From Candidatus Enterousia avistercoris (GTDB lineage: Bacteria; Pseudomonadota; Alphaproteobacteria; Rs-D84), in NCBI GenBank assembly GCA_017694255.1, contig JADINC010000043.1, positions 1-14,943 on the forward strand: a stretch of DNA of 14,943 bases, given 5' to 3'. Each line of letters starts with the position of its first letter. Position 1 is the first letter of the stretch. The position numbers and the translations under genes were made by a program. This document shows positions 6,688 to 14,943 of this stretch, one piece after another. The notes beneath the pieces are model-generated. The model was not told the origin of the DNA and searched no databases. It saw only the letters and a list, made by a program, of their open reading frames with translations.

Positions 6688-7545
6688 TTATTTATCTGCT
6701 TTTTCCGATTTATCCATCAATTTACCACGACGTTCTGCGCGTGCTTCGGACATTTTAGATTTCTGGCGCGCTTCTTTATCTTTGATATCTGCTTCGAAAT
6801 CTTCGGCTGCATCAGCCATATCAGATTCAACCTTTTTCCCAGCTGCGCCACCCAAACGCTTTTCAATACCAGACAAAATTGCATCCACGAACAAATCACA
6901 ATACAACTGTGTTGCGCGTGCCGCATCATCATTACCCGGCACAGGATAGTCAACCAATTCTGGATTTGCGTTTGTATCACAGATTGCGATTGTTGGTATA
7001 TCCAGTATTTTTGCTTCACGTACAGCATTCAGTTCACGTGGCACATCAATAACAATCATTGCCTGGGGCGTGCCATGCATTTCCAAAATACCGCCAAAAA
7101 TATCACGCAGTTTTTCAACTTCTTTGGTCATAACGCCAACTTCTTTCTTGGTCAACCCCAATTTATCAGCGTTTTCAATATCAGATTCCATCTTTTTTAA
7201 ACGACGGATAGACTGTGAAACCGTTGTCCAATTTGTCAGCATTCCACCCAACCAACGATTGTTCACATAGAACTGGCCACAACGTTCGGCCGCATCTTTG
7301 ACAATATCTTTGGCCTGGTGCTTGGTCGCGACGAACAAGATTTTTCCACCCGCGGCGGCAATCGCTTCTAATGCGGTCAACGCCCGATATAACAACGGTG
7401 CTGTTTTATTCAAATTAATAATATGAATTTTATCTTTGACCCCGTAAACATATGGTGTCATCAGTGGGTTCCAGCGACGTGTATGATGACCAAAATGAAC
7501 GCCTGCTTCCATCAATTGTTTTATTGTAAATGTTGGCAATGCCAT
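6688..7545 (-). CDS. rpsB: 30S ribosomal protein S2
   Basis: S2 is a small-subunit protein needed, with S1, for mRNA binding. The 285-residue product begins MALPTFTIKQLMEAGVHFGH and shows the family signatures HHTRRWNPLM, FVATKHQAKD, NNRWLGGMLTNW and the C-terminal IDVPRELNAVREA and PTIAICDTNANPELVDYPVP. The last 45 or so residues are a charged Lys/Glu/Ala-rich tail extending beyond the E. coli protein (241 residues), as often seen in alphaproteobacteria. I start at the ATG at 7543-7545: AAGGA precedes it by about 8 nt, and the family alignment begins there. A frame extending 20 codons further upstream runs into the structured leader and is not expected to be translated. Confidence 0.97.
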   Translation of the reverse strand: MALPTFTIKQLMEAGVHFGHHTRRWNPLMTPYVYGVKDKIHIINLNKTAPLLYRALTALEAIAAAGGKILFVATKHQAKDIVKDAAERCGQFYVNNRWLGGMLTNWTTVSQSIRRLKKMESDIENADKLGLTKKEVGVMTKEVEKLRDIFGGILEMHGTPQAMIVIDVPRELNAVREAKILDIPTIAICDTNANPELVDYPVPGNDDAARATQLYCDLFVDAILSGIEKRLGGAAGKKVESDMADAAEDFEADIKDKEARQKSKMSEARAERRGKLMDKSEKADK

Positions 7546-7655
7546 AATTAATATCCTTTGTTTTCTGTTGTTATCCTCGTCATTCATAAAAAGCCAAATT
7601 CTCATTTGGACAGAAATTTATATTGAATGACTGTGTTTTTCGCACCACAGTGCGT
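7546..7655 (-). promoter_or_regulatory. Structured 5' leader of rpsB (candidate autoregulatory element)
   Basis: The inferred leader, about 110 nt, contains several pairings on the minus strand. A 5-bp hairpin CGCAC-TGTG-GTGCG (7641-7654) sits at the predicted 5' end. An 8-bp helix (GTCATTCA 7624-7631 with TGAATGAC 7579-7586) encloses a hairpin of 6 bp closed by a GAGA (GNRA-type) tetraloop (7594-7609), which is followed by T5. An alternative 6-bp helix (ACTGTG 7646-7651 with CACAGT 7630-7635) excludes the first hairpin and the base of the 8-bp helix. S2 genes are commonly autoregulated through leader RNA. Whether this matches a known S2 leader family is not determined here. Confidence 0.5.
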
Positions 7656-7661
7656 GGCACT

Positions 7662-7690
7662 ATCCTAGCCTATTTATATATAAAAAGCAA
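7662..7690 (-). promoter_or_regulatory. sigma-70 promoter of rpsB–tsf
   Basis: On the minus strand TTGCTT (7685-7690) and TAGGAT (7662-7667) are spaced by 17 nt, with an AT-rich spacer. Transcription would start near 7655, leaving a leader of about 110 nt. It is the best promoter match between the recombinase stop and rpsB. Confidence 0.55.
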
Positions 7691-7692
7691 GG

Positions 7693-7713
7693 AAAAATTG
7701 ACATTTTTCAATT
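7693..7713 (-). terminator. Weak AT-rich hairpin after the recombinase gene
   Basis: A 6-bp stem (AATTGA/TCAATT) with a 6-nt loop is followed by only three Ts on the minus strand, 15 nt past the recombinase stop and 3 nt before the rpsB -35 box. It may be a leaky terminator that allows some read-through into rpsB. Confidence 0.35.
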
Positions 7714-7727
7714 ATGTAAAAATAAAT

Positions 7728-8360
7728 TCAGTCTGTCCCACTGGACTGGCAAACATTTTCTTCAAACGGGATACCATTAACTGTGATAAACTTGCTTAAT
7801 GTATCCCGATGCACCCTTAATTTCTGGGCAATTTCAAATTTTGTTTTACCACCCGCCAGTTTTTCTTTGATATAATTTTCGCGTCCTTTTAATTTAGATA
7901 CATTTCTGCTGCCACGTGGGCGCCCAATTCGGCCGCCTTCTGATTTAACGCGCGCCAATGCTTCTTTGGTGCGCTGGGATATCAAATTTCGTTCAATTTC
8001 CGCAGACAACCCAAACGCGAACGCCAGAACCTTGCTGGTAATATCAGCCCCCAAACGATAATTATCTTTGATAGTCCAAATTTTTGCCCCAATATCCATG
8101 CAATGGTGTAATATACTCATAATCTGCAACAAATTTCGCCCCAAACGCGACAATTCTGATGCGATTATCAAATCGTCTTTTTGGATTCTTTTTATTAACC
8201 GTCCTAATTTTCTTTTATTTAAATCTTTTGTTGACGAAATTGTTTCTTCTATCCAACAATCTATTGTTAACCCCTGTTTTTCACAGAACTTTTTTATTTC
8301 AAAACGCTGATTTTCGGTTGTTTGATGATCTGTGGATACACGTATATAGCCATATACCAT
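7728..8360 (-). CDS. Serine site-specific recombinase, Mpi-like DNA invertase/resolvase
   Basis: The 210-residue protein has the resolvase catalytic domain (1-about 140): YIRVST with nucleophile Ser9, SELSRLGRN with Arg72 and Arg75, and the long E-helix FAFGLSAEIERNLISQRTKE. A short hinge (GRIGRPRGS) leads to a C-terminal helix-turn-helix (about 172-194, GKTKFEIAQKLRVHRDTLSK). Length and wording resemble the Bacteroides global invertase Mpi more than typical enterobacterial Hin/Gin, judged from memory. The start at 8358-8360 is chosen because the family begins MVYGYIRVS and GGGGG lies 5 nt upstream; the frame stays open 34 codons further up. No clear promoter is seen upstream. The partner DNA sites were not found in the window. 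It lies directly upstream of the rpsB promoter, in the same orientation. Confidence 0.92.
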   Translation of the reverse strand: MVYGYIRVSTDHQTTENQRFEIKKFCEKQGLTIDCWIEETISSTKDLNKRKLGRLIKRIQKDDLIIASELSRLGRNLLQIMSILHHCMDIGAKIWTIKDNYRLGADITSKVLAFAFGLSAEIERNLISQRTKEALARVKSEGGRIGRPRGSRNVSKLKGRENYIKEKLAGGKTKFEIAQKLRVHRDTLSKFITVNGIPFEENVCQSSGTD

Positions 8361-8503
8361 TATAACCCCCATTGTTTTAAATTGGCAAATACACGCATTC
8401 TCGCCCCAGTACGGTCCCCGTTTTACCCCAGCAGAAAAATCACATATGCAACCAGATTGCAAAAAATTTATTAATTGACTTGTATTTTAATATTTTGATT
8501 TTA

Positions 8504-8512
8504 TGATATAAT
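8504..8512 (+). promoter_or_regulatory. Extended -10 promoter for the alpha-2-macroglobulin–pbpC operon
   Basis: TGATATAAT (8504-8512) is a perfect extended -10 element (TGnTATAAT) in a very AT-rich stretch, with no good -35 at normal spacing; a TTGACT at 8475-8480 is too far away. The start point would be near 8519, about 35 nt before the ATG. The remaining 8361-8503 gap between the divergent genes shows no other element I can support. Confidence 0.6.
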
Positions 8513-8553
8513 AATACTTATATGTTATACATCCAGGAAAGGGAACCAACACA

Positions 8554-11500
8554 ATGCCACAGAAAAAACATCGCACAAAACAACACAGAAAATCACGGTT
8601 TTTGGCCAACAAACTTTCGCGCCGAACAAAGTGGATTGTTTTTACATGCGTTGCATTGTTCATTGCGTGTATTGTGGGAATAATTTTTTGGCGCGCGGCG
8701 CTGTATAACAATAACACAACCAAATTAGTTGCGACTGTTTCTGAACCCGCCCCTGCCACATTCACTGATTCAAACAATATGCTGTTTTATGGTAATGCCA
8801 CAATTCCAGATGTAAACAACAGTCGCGAAATTGCACACCCACAATCTGTAATTGTATCATACAGCCCAGAATCTGGCCCATACGCACCGGCGTTTAAAAT
8901 GAATTTGACAAATTCTGAACTGGCCGAAAACGTAAAAATAACCCCATTTGTTCGTGGCCAATGGTTCACACGTGGCGATTCATCTTTTGTCTTTGAACCC
9001 GATACAGAATGGCCCGCCGGGACAAAATTCACAATAAAAATATCCCCAGAAATATTTAACGATGACGTTCGGCCAAATACCACACGTGTATCATTTAAAA
9101 CACCCGACATCACCGCCACTGTTGATAATTTCAATCTGTACACTGCCCCCGACGACAAAAAATCCGTTATCGGAATTGCAGTAATATCATTTAATTATGA
9201 AATAGACACCGCAAATTTCGATGACAAAGTTTCTTTGAAACTAGACGGCAAGAAACTGGATTTTTCTGTCCGATTTGACAAATTCCATCGCACTGCGTTC
9301 ATCATTTCTGCACCGGTCCAGATAACCGACACCGCACAAACAATCCGCATGAAACTAAATCGCGTTTCATCCATGGCGGGCGATTCACGCACTGAAAAAA
9401 TAACCGCACATACAACGATTGAATCTGGGGATAACATATTTAAAATATCATCATTAGACACGATAATTGCCAACAACAATGATGGCAACGTAAACCAGTT
9501 AATATTACTTAACACCACAACCGCTGCGGCCAACAATACAGATTGGTCAAAATATATACATGCATATATATTACCCAAATATCGCACCCCTGATGAAGAA
9601 GAATCAGAAACCATCCACGTATGGAAAAATGACGAAATCACAGAATCTGTTTTAACCGCATCCACAGTGCTGGATTTAACCCCGATGAATTTTACATCGC
9701 CAAATGGCGTATACCAATATGCGTTTTCATATAATGTATCTGAAAAATCAGATCGCTATATATATGTATCATTGGACAGTGGAATGGTTTCTGCGAATGG
9801 ATTTATCATGAAAGATGGCATATCCAGTGTAATGCTTGTGCCATACCCATCGGCATCTGTTGAAATCGCGGGCAGTGGCGCATTACTGTCATTATCTGGC
9901 GACCGCGAACTGGGGATTGTTGCCCATGGCGGTGTTGATACGGCATACGTAAATTTATACAAAATAAAATCAGACGAAATAAACCACTTAATATCCCAAA
10001 CGTATGATGTATTTTCGAAAAACATGGAATTTAAATCATGGTCATTTGGCGTATATGATATGTCAACCGTTTTTCAAAAGCGTATTTCATTTGCCAATCC
10101 GTCAATGACCCGCCCCAGTTATGCGTCTATTAACCTGGGGGACTATCTGGACAGAACGTACGGTGATAACACTGGGATATTCGTATTACAAACTGGCACA
10201 TCTGAAAACGCCACAGATTATAACGATAAACGATTGATATTATTAACCAATCTGGGCATCATCCGTAAAGTAAACCTGGACGAATCTTCATCTGTATTTA
10301 TATCAAATCTGGACAGCGGCACCCCCGCCCCAGACGTTGAAATATCTGTATTGGGACGCAATGGTGGCGCCATATGGGCGGGTCGCACGGATGAAAACGG
10401 CCACACAGACATACCGCAACTGCCATGGTCCGAATACCGAAATGCCCGCGAGCCCGTTGCTATTGTTGCACGTCGCGGCAACGATGTGTCGTTTATTCCA
10501 TACAATTCATACGCACAGCGTGTTGAATATTCTAAATTTAATATTGATGGCGTTTATTCTGGCACGACAACACCACTGAATGCATTTTTATTTTCAGACC
10601 GTGGCATATACCGCCCCGGGGAATCAATAATAATTGGTGGCATAGTAAAAAATAAATCATTTAAATCATTATCTGGGATACCAGTAAAACTGGAAATGCG
10701 CGATATGCGTGGTCGATTAATGCTGGAAAAAACGTTTTCATTAACCCCGGACGGCATGTTTGACATAAAATACGAAATTCCGACCGATGCCACACTGGGC
10801 AATTGGGCAGCATATCTGTATTCATTAAATGCGCGCAACCAGCCGATGGACACATTAGGCACAATGAATTTTGATGTCCAAGAATTTGTACCTGACACAA
10901 TGAAAATATCTGCCACCATTGCGGGCGCAACCGATAACGGTTGGATTGCCCCAGAAAATATATCTGCGAATGTATCATTGCGTAATTTATTTGGCACCCC
11001 GGCGGCGAACCATCGAATATCTGGGCACGCAACATTAACCCCCGTTAAATATTCTTTCCCACAATTGCCAGATTATACTTTCAGTCCCCATTTTTATGAC
11101 ACGCCGGCCATATCCAATAACACGGCCCGCCGTATTCAGACCATATCCGTTGATATTCCCGACACAACAACCAATGCGAACGGAATGGCAACCATAGGTT
11201 TAGATTTTGATACAAACATTCCACATGGAACATATGTGTTAAACATGAACATTCGCGGCTTCCAGGCCAATTCTGGTGCCAGTGTTCAAACCAATGTATC
11301 AACCCGCGTATCAGATGTTAAATACTTGGTTGGATACAAAACATCATCTGATTTAACATATTTATCCAAAGCCTCTAAACACCACATAAACCTGATTGCC
11401 GTTGACCATACTGCGAACCAAATTGGCGCCGATGGGCTAACCATGCGATTAATGCGCCGTGAAAACCAAACAACATTGGTCAAAGACTATAACAACTATT

Positions 11501-14325
11501 ACAAATATCAAACTATTTCCAATGATAAAATCATATCACAAACAAAAATAGACATCCCAGAAACCGGTATTGATATAAACCTGGACACAGAAAATGGTGG
11601 CACATACTTTTTACAAATACTGGACGCATCCGACACCGTTTTAACCAGTCTGGAATATTTTGTTGCTGGCACAGAAAACACATCTTTAACCACCGACACG
11701 AATGCAGAATTACAAATAAAATTGGACAAATCTGAATACGCCCCAGGCGACGAAATCGCGGTCAATATCACGGCGCCATATATTGGCGCGGGCCTGATAA
11801 CAATTGAACGCGACCAAGTATATGCGTACAAATGGTTTAACGCCACATCCACCACATCGGTTCAACATATTACTGTGCCAGATAACTTTTCTGGTACTGG
11901 ATATGTAAATGTTTCATTTGTCCGTGATATAAACAGTCGTGATATATTTACCAACCCATACACATATGCTGTGGCCCCATTTACTGCGGACACATCATCG
12001 CACAAAATAAGCATAAAATTAGACGTACCCGAAAAAATTACAAACAATAAATTAACGGTGCACTATAACGCCGACAAATCGGCCCGCATGATGATATTCG
12101 CCATAAACACAGGAATTTTACAGGTCGCAAAATACCAAATTCCAAACCCGTTAGCACATTTCTTCCAGAAATCTGCACTCCAGGTTAATACATATCAAAT
12201 TTTATCGCTGTTATTGCCAGAATATAACATTTTACGCGAATATGCGAAAACTGGTGGTGGCGATTATGGTGGCGACGCTGGCGCACTAGATCAAATCACA
12301 ACCAATCCATTCGGTCGCAGCACATTACCACCCGTGGCATTTTATTCTGAAATTTTGGACGTACGCGCAAATGAACCTGGCACTGTCGAATTTGAAATTC
12401 CAGAATATTTTAATGGCGCCATACGTGTATTTGCAGTTGCCGCACGTGATAACGCCGTGGGATCCGCAGACACTGAAACACTGATACAATCACCATTAAT
12501 TATATCAACGTCTGCGCCTGTGGCGGTGGCACCTGGGGATTCATTCAAAATAAATTCTGTTATAACAAACATGACTGATACCGATGGCACGGCATCTGTT
12601 TCTGTCAGCACAACTGGTGGTCTGGGGATTGATATTACAACAAAAAATTCAGACATTAATCATGGTACTGACCATCTGTTCACATTTGACGCCAACGCAA
12701 CAAATTTATTGGGCAATGCCACAATACAATTCGATGCGGAATTATCTGATAAAGATTCCAAATTGGCCACCCGCACCAATACATCAACATTATTAGTCCG
12801 TCCAACTGCGCCATTTACCACAGATATAAAATTTGGCGAACTGGATTCAGATAACACAAAAATCAAACGTTTCGCATTAGATATGTACCCAGAATTTTCC
12901 ACGCGTAAATTATATATATCGCGTGGTGCCGCGGTAATGGCGCGTCCACTGTACGAATATTTGGCAGATTATGACCTGCCATGCACTGAACAACTGGTAT
13001 CACGTGCAATACCATACGTTTTGTTCCCTGAAAACCAAATTCTGGGCACAACATTCGACACATCCAACGAAAAAATCACAGATATTATAAACAAACTGAA
13101 AAATCGCCAAAACGATGACGGTTCGTTCAATCTGTGGTCTGGTAATGACGAATACACCAACACATCTGCCAATCCAGACACCGCATATTTAACAGCCTAT
13201 GTTGCCCAATTTCTAACAATTGCGAACGATTCTGGCTTCACCGTTCCACCAGACATGTTATCACGTGCGATAAATTATCTGCGTGATTTTGCAGGCAACA
13301 CAATTACAGATGACGCATATGCAGCTGCTGTGGCGTATGCGATATACGTTATATCCGAAAACGATTATGTTTCGACCAGTTATATTGATACGTTCACTCA
13401 ATACGCGAACGAAAATATTCCCGATTGGGAAACAAAACTGATGGGTGCATACATCGCCACGTCATACAGTATATTAAAGCAAGACGATCTGGCCCATCGC
13501 TTAATTGCGAAATACGCCCCATCGCGAACATCGAAATTTGTATACAACACAATGTTTGATAACAACGTTGCAAATGATGCGATGTATTATTATTTAACAG
13601 CGCATTACTTTGACAAATACGACGCGACCAAATCAGACGCGTTGCGCGAATATATAAATTCTGGGGATTACAGTGCATACACATCTGCGGCGGTAATAAT
13701 GGCATTGGCGGGCAACATATCAACCACATCCCCAAAAGCGCCAACAATATCCATAACCACAGACGCCGACCAAGAAATCAATACCACCATTATCGGCGAT
13801 GCAATTATTGCGGCCATACCCGCAAACGCGTCTGAATTAAATATACACTGTGATAATTGTAATGACGCACCTGTATATTACACCATATTACAGCAAGGCT
13901 ATCCCCGCGATTCACACGCCCAATCAAACGGCATTGAAATCATTCGTGAATATTATGATGCAAACGGGGACCAGATAACATCTGGCAATATTGGCGATAT
14001 AATAACCGTCCGCATATCTGCCCGCACCCGTGGTGGCGTTGATACGATTAAACACGTTGTTATTTCAGACTTGTTGCCTGGCGGCTTTATTCCGACCACC
14101 GATTCTGCGACTGGCGATATGGAATTTTCCGAAATGCGTGAAGATCGCGTATTAATCTATACCGATTTAAACCGCGCACCACGTGAATTCACGTATACAG
14201 TTCAACTGGGCACTGTCGGAACATTTGCGATACCGCCAATTTCGGCCCAGTCAATGTATAACCCACAACAAAACGCCACGGGCGATGGCGGCACATTCAC
14301 GGTATCTGATGGTGCAGAAAAATAA
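8554..14325 (+). CDS. Bacterial alpha-2-macroglobulin, membrane-anchored, thioester type
   Basis: The 1923-residue protein has a basic cytoplasmic N-terminus, one membrane segment (about 27-47) acting as an uncleaved anchor, and a long periplasmic part. Macroglobulin-type beta domains follow, including the FLFSDRGIYRPGE motif (678-690). A Gly-rich linker (1233-1244) precedes the segment with PPVAFYSEI. The thioester motif is CTEQ (Cys1477-Gln1480), followed by an alpha/alpha toroid with NDDGSFNLW (about 1518-1527). A C-terminal domain contains DLLPGGF, DRVLIYTDL and PPISAQSMYNP. The family (E. coli YfhM/ECAM) traps attacking proteases covalently. This one is longer than YfhM (about 1650) and uses a membrane anchor rather than a lipoprotein signal. 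A CDNC pair lies at 1766-1769. The ribosome-binding site is AAAGGG about 10 nt before the ATG. It overlaps pbpC, its usual partner. Confidence 0.95.
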   Translation: MPQKKHRTKQHRKSRFLANKLSRRTKWIVFTCVALFIACIVGIIFWRAALYNNNTTKLVATVSEPAPATFTDSNNMLFYGNATIPDVNNSREIAHPQSVIVSYSPESGPYAPAFKMNLTNSELAENVKITPFVRGQWFTRGDSSFVFEPDTEWPAGTKFTIKISPEIFNDDVRPNTTRVSFKTPDITATVDNFNLYTAPDDKKSVIGIAVISFNYEIDTANFDDKVSLKLDGKKLDFSVRFDKFHRTAFIISAPVQITDTAQTIRMKLNRVSSMAGDSRTEKITAHTTIESGDNIFKISSLDTIIANNNDGNVNQLILLNTTTAAANNTDWSKYIHAYILPKYRTPDEEESETIHVWKNDEITESVLTASTVLDLTPMNFTSPNGVYQYAFSYNVSEKSDRYIYVSLDSGMVSANGFIMKDGISSVMLVPYPSASVEIAGSGALLSLSGDRELGIVAHGGVDTAYVNLYKIKSDEINHLISQTYDVFSKNMEFKSWSFGVYDMSTVFQKRISFANPSMTRPSYASINLGDYLDRTYGDNTGIFVLQTGTSENATDYNDKRLILLTNLGIIRKVNLDESSSVFISNLDSGTPAPDVEISVLGRNGGAIWAGRTDENGHTDIPQLPWSEYRNAREPVAIVARRGNDVSFIPYNSYAQRVEYSKFNIDGVYSGTTTPLNAFLFSDRGIYRPGESIIIGGIVKNKSFKSLSGIPVKLEMRDMRGRLMLEKTFSLTPDGMFDIKYEIPTDATLGNWAAYLYSLNARNQPMDTLGTMNFDVQEFVPDTMKISATIAGATDNGWIAPENISANVSLRNLFGTPAANHRISGHATLTPVKYSFPQLPDYTFSPHFYDTPAISNNTARRIQTISVDIPDTTTNANGMATIGLDFDTNIPHGTYVLNMNIRGFQANSGASVQTNVSTRVSDVKYLVGYKTSSDLTYLSKASKHHINLIAVDHTANQIGADGLTMRLMRRENQTTLVKDYNNYYKYQTISNDKIISQTKIDIPETGIDINLDTENGGTYFLQILDASDTVLTSLEYFVAGTENTSLTTDTNAELQIKLDKSEYAPGDEIAVNITAPYIGAGLITIERDQVYAYKWFNATSTTSVQHITVPDNFSGTGYVNVSFVRDINSRDIFTNPYTYAVAPFTADTSSHKISIKLDVPEKITNNKLTVHYNADKSARMMIFAINTGILQVAKYQIPNPLAHFFQKSALQVNTYQILSLLLPEYNILREYAKTGGGDYGGDAGALDQITTNPFGRSTLPPVAFYSEILDVRANEPGTVEFEIPEYFNGAIRVFAVAARDNAVGSADTETLIQSPLIISTSAPVAVAPGDSFKINSVITNMTDTDGTASVSVSTTGGLGIDITTKNSDINHGTDHLFTFDANATNLLGNATIQFDAELSDKDSKLATRTNTSTLLVRPTAPFTTDIKFGELDSDNTKIKRFALDMYPEFSTRKLYISRGAAVMARPLYEYLADYDLPCTEQLVSRAIPYVLFPENQILGTTFDTSNEKITDIINKLKNRQNDDGSFNLWSGNDEYTNTSANPDTAYLTAYVAQFLTIANDSGFTVPPDMLSRAINYLRDFAGNTITDDAYAAAVAYAIYVISENDYVSTSYIDTFTQYANENIPDWETKLMGAYIATSYSILKQDDLAHRLIAKYAPSRTSKFVYNTMFDNNVANDAMYYYLTAHYFDKYDATKSDALREYINSGDYSAYTSAAVIMALAGNISTTSPKAPTISITTDADQEINTTIIGDAIIAAIPANASELNIHCDNCNDAPVYYTILQQGYPRDSHAQSNGIEIIREYYDANGDQITSGNIGDIITVRISARTRGGVDTIKHVVISDLLPGGFIPTTDSATGDMEFSEMREDRVLIYTDLNRAPREFTYTVQLGTVGTFAIPPISAQSMYNPQQNATGDGGTFTVSDGAEK

Positions 14326-14943
14326 CAAATTAAAATCAGTTGTAAAATCTGTATCCGGCCACATTCGCCGCCATCGGATTTTATACATTATTTTTGCGGG
14401 CATACTGATTATTTATCTGATAATGCGAATATTTTTTACACCGCCATTATTATCAGACACCCATTTTGGCCGCGCATACACATCACGCGACGGTGAACTG
14501 TTGCGCATAACATTGACGCCCGACGACAAATACAGATTATACACCCCACTGGAAAAAATCAGTCCTGATATTCAACGTGCAACAATTTTATACGAAGATA
14601 AATATTTCAAATACCATCCTGGGGTAAATCCAATTGCATTAATCCGCGCCGCAATTGATTATATTTCTGGCACCATCCACCCCGCCGGTGCATCCACTAT
14701 CACGATGCAGGTTGCACGTCTAAAATACGACATGGACACACGGCAAATCTGCGGTAAACTGAAACAAATTGCCGCGGCAATTTATATTGATTTATTCTAT
14801 TCCAAGAACGAAATCCTCGAAGCATATTTAAACCTGGCACCATATGGCGGGAACATCGAAAGCATTGGCGCCGCATCATTAATTTATTTTAACAAACCGG
14901 CCAGTGAACTAAGCAAAATCGAATCCATAACTCTATCGACCAT
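14309..14943 (+). CDS. pbpC: Penicillin-binding protein 1C, N-terminal transglycosylase part (cut by window edge)
   Basis: The frame is open from 14309 to the window end (211 codons). It has a basic N-terminus, one membrane anchor (about 24-43) and a GT51 peptidoglycan glycosyltransferase domain. Visible motifs are EDKYFKYHPGVNPIALIRA (about 96-114, catalytic Glu96), GASTITMQVARL (127-138), and NEILEAYLNLAPYGGNIESIGAAS (167-190). The remaining GT domain and the transpeptidase domain lie outside the window. PBP1C polymerises glycan strands at the inner membrane. The ATG overlaps the end of the macroglobulin gene by 17 nt with no clear Shine-Dalgarno, suggesting translational coupling; a GTG at 14312 is an alternative start. 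The macroglobulin–PBP1C pairing is a known conserved association linked to envelope-damage defence. Confidence 0.93.
   Translation, partial: MVQKNNKLKSVVKSVSGHIRRHRILYIIFAGILIIYLIMRIFFTPPLLSDTHFGRAYTSRDGELLRITLTPDDKYRLYTPLEKISPDIQRATILYEDKYFKYHPGVNPIALIRAAIDYISGTIHPAGASTITMQVARLKYDMDTRQICGKLKQIAAAIYIDLFYSKNEILEAYLNLAPYGGNIESIGAASLIYFNKPASELSKIESITLST

Noticed and set aside
6649..7200. A plus-strand frame of 183 codons opposite rpsB
   Set aside because: It is the complement of a highly conserved ribosomal protein gene, rich in Phe/Cys/His as expected for an antisense shadow.
7546..7605. A 20-codon N-terminal extension of rpsB
   Set aside because: S2 proteins begin at MALPTF-like sequence, a good ribosome-binding site precedes that ATG, and the extension runs through the structured leader.
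7731..7750. Short inverted repeat at the 3' end of the recombinase gene as a recombination site
   Set aside because: Only a 5-bp match inside coding sequence, no second copy found at the other end of the gene, compatible with chance.
8361..8462. A 34-codon N-terminal extension of the recombinase
   Set aside because: Serine recombinases begin at the YIRVS strand; the G5 site directly before the inner ATG fits a start there, and the extension resembles no domain.
8440..8470. TGCAA/TTGCA inverted repeat upstream of the recombinase as an operator or terminator
   Set aside because: Only 5 bp, no T tract in the needed direction, and no repeat elsewhere in the intergenic region.

Overview
The window looks like chromosome from an AT-leaning proteobacterium, most likely a small-genome or host-associated alphaproteobacterium. 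This is inferred from gene content and order: a tyrS–envC unit with ctpA nearby, rpsB–tsf, and an alpha-2-macroglobulin gene joined to pbpC. TAA, TGA and TAG all occur as stops, so the genetic code appears standard. I recognised no tRNA, rRNA, CRISPR array or insertion sequence. No stretch longer than 300 bases lacks a gene.

Layout. Bases 1-550 (minus) hold the N-terminal part of a periplasmic S41 protease (ctpA), cut by the window edge. Bases 654-2384 (plus) carry a small two-gene unit with its own promoter: a Fic/Doc-fold protein whose active-site histidine is replaced, then an aminoglycoside-phosphotransferase-like kinase. It lies antisense between ctpA and an envC-like gene, which are usually neighbours in alphaproteobacteria, so it looks like an inserted cassette. 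Bases 2387-4683 (minus) are the tyrS–envC operon, with a 1-nt stop/start overlap. Bases 4826-5593 (minus) encode a small outer-membrane beta-barrel with its own promoter and a G7 ribosome-binding tract. Bases 5726-7545 (minus) are rpsB–tsf, preceded by a structured leader of about 110 nt and followed by a strong terminator. Bases 7728-8360 (minus) encode a serine recombinase resembling the Bacteroides master invertase Mpi, sitting directly upstream of the rpsB promoter. Bases 8554-14943 (plus) hold a very large membrane-anchored bacterial alpha-2-macroglobulin with an intact CTEQ thioester, overlapping the start of pbpC (PBP1C), which runs off the window.

How the genes fit together. Much of the window concerns the cell envelope: EnvC-like division/amidase activation, the Ctp protease, the beta-barrel, and the alpha-2-macroglobulin/PBP1C pair, thought to trap proteases and repair the wall after outer-membrane breach. 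Translation genes (tyrS, rpsB, tsf) form the housekeeping core. The accessory elements are the Fic–kinase pair and the recombinase. The most novel points are the degenerate Fic paired with a kinase, the structured rpsB leader, and the homopolymeric G7 tract at the outer-membrane gene.
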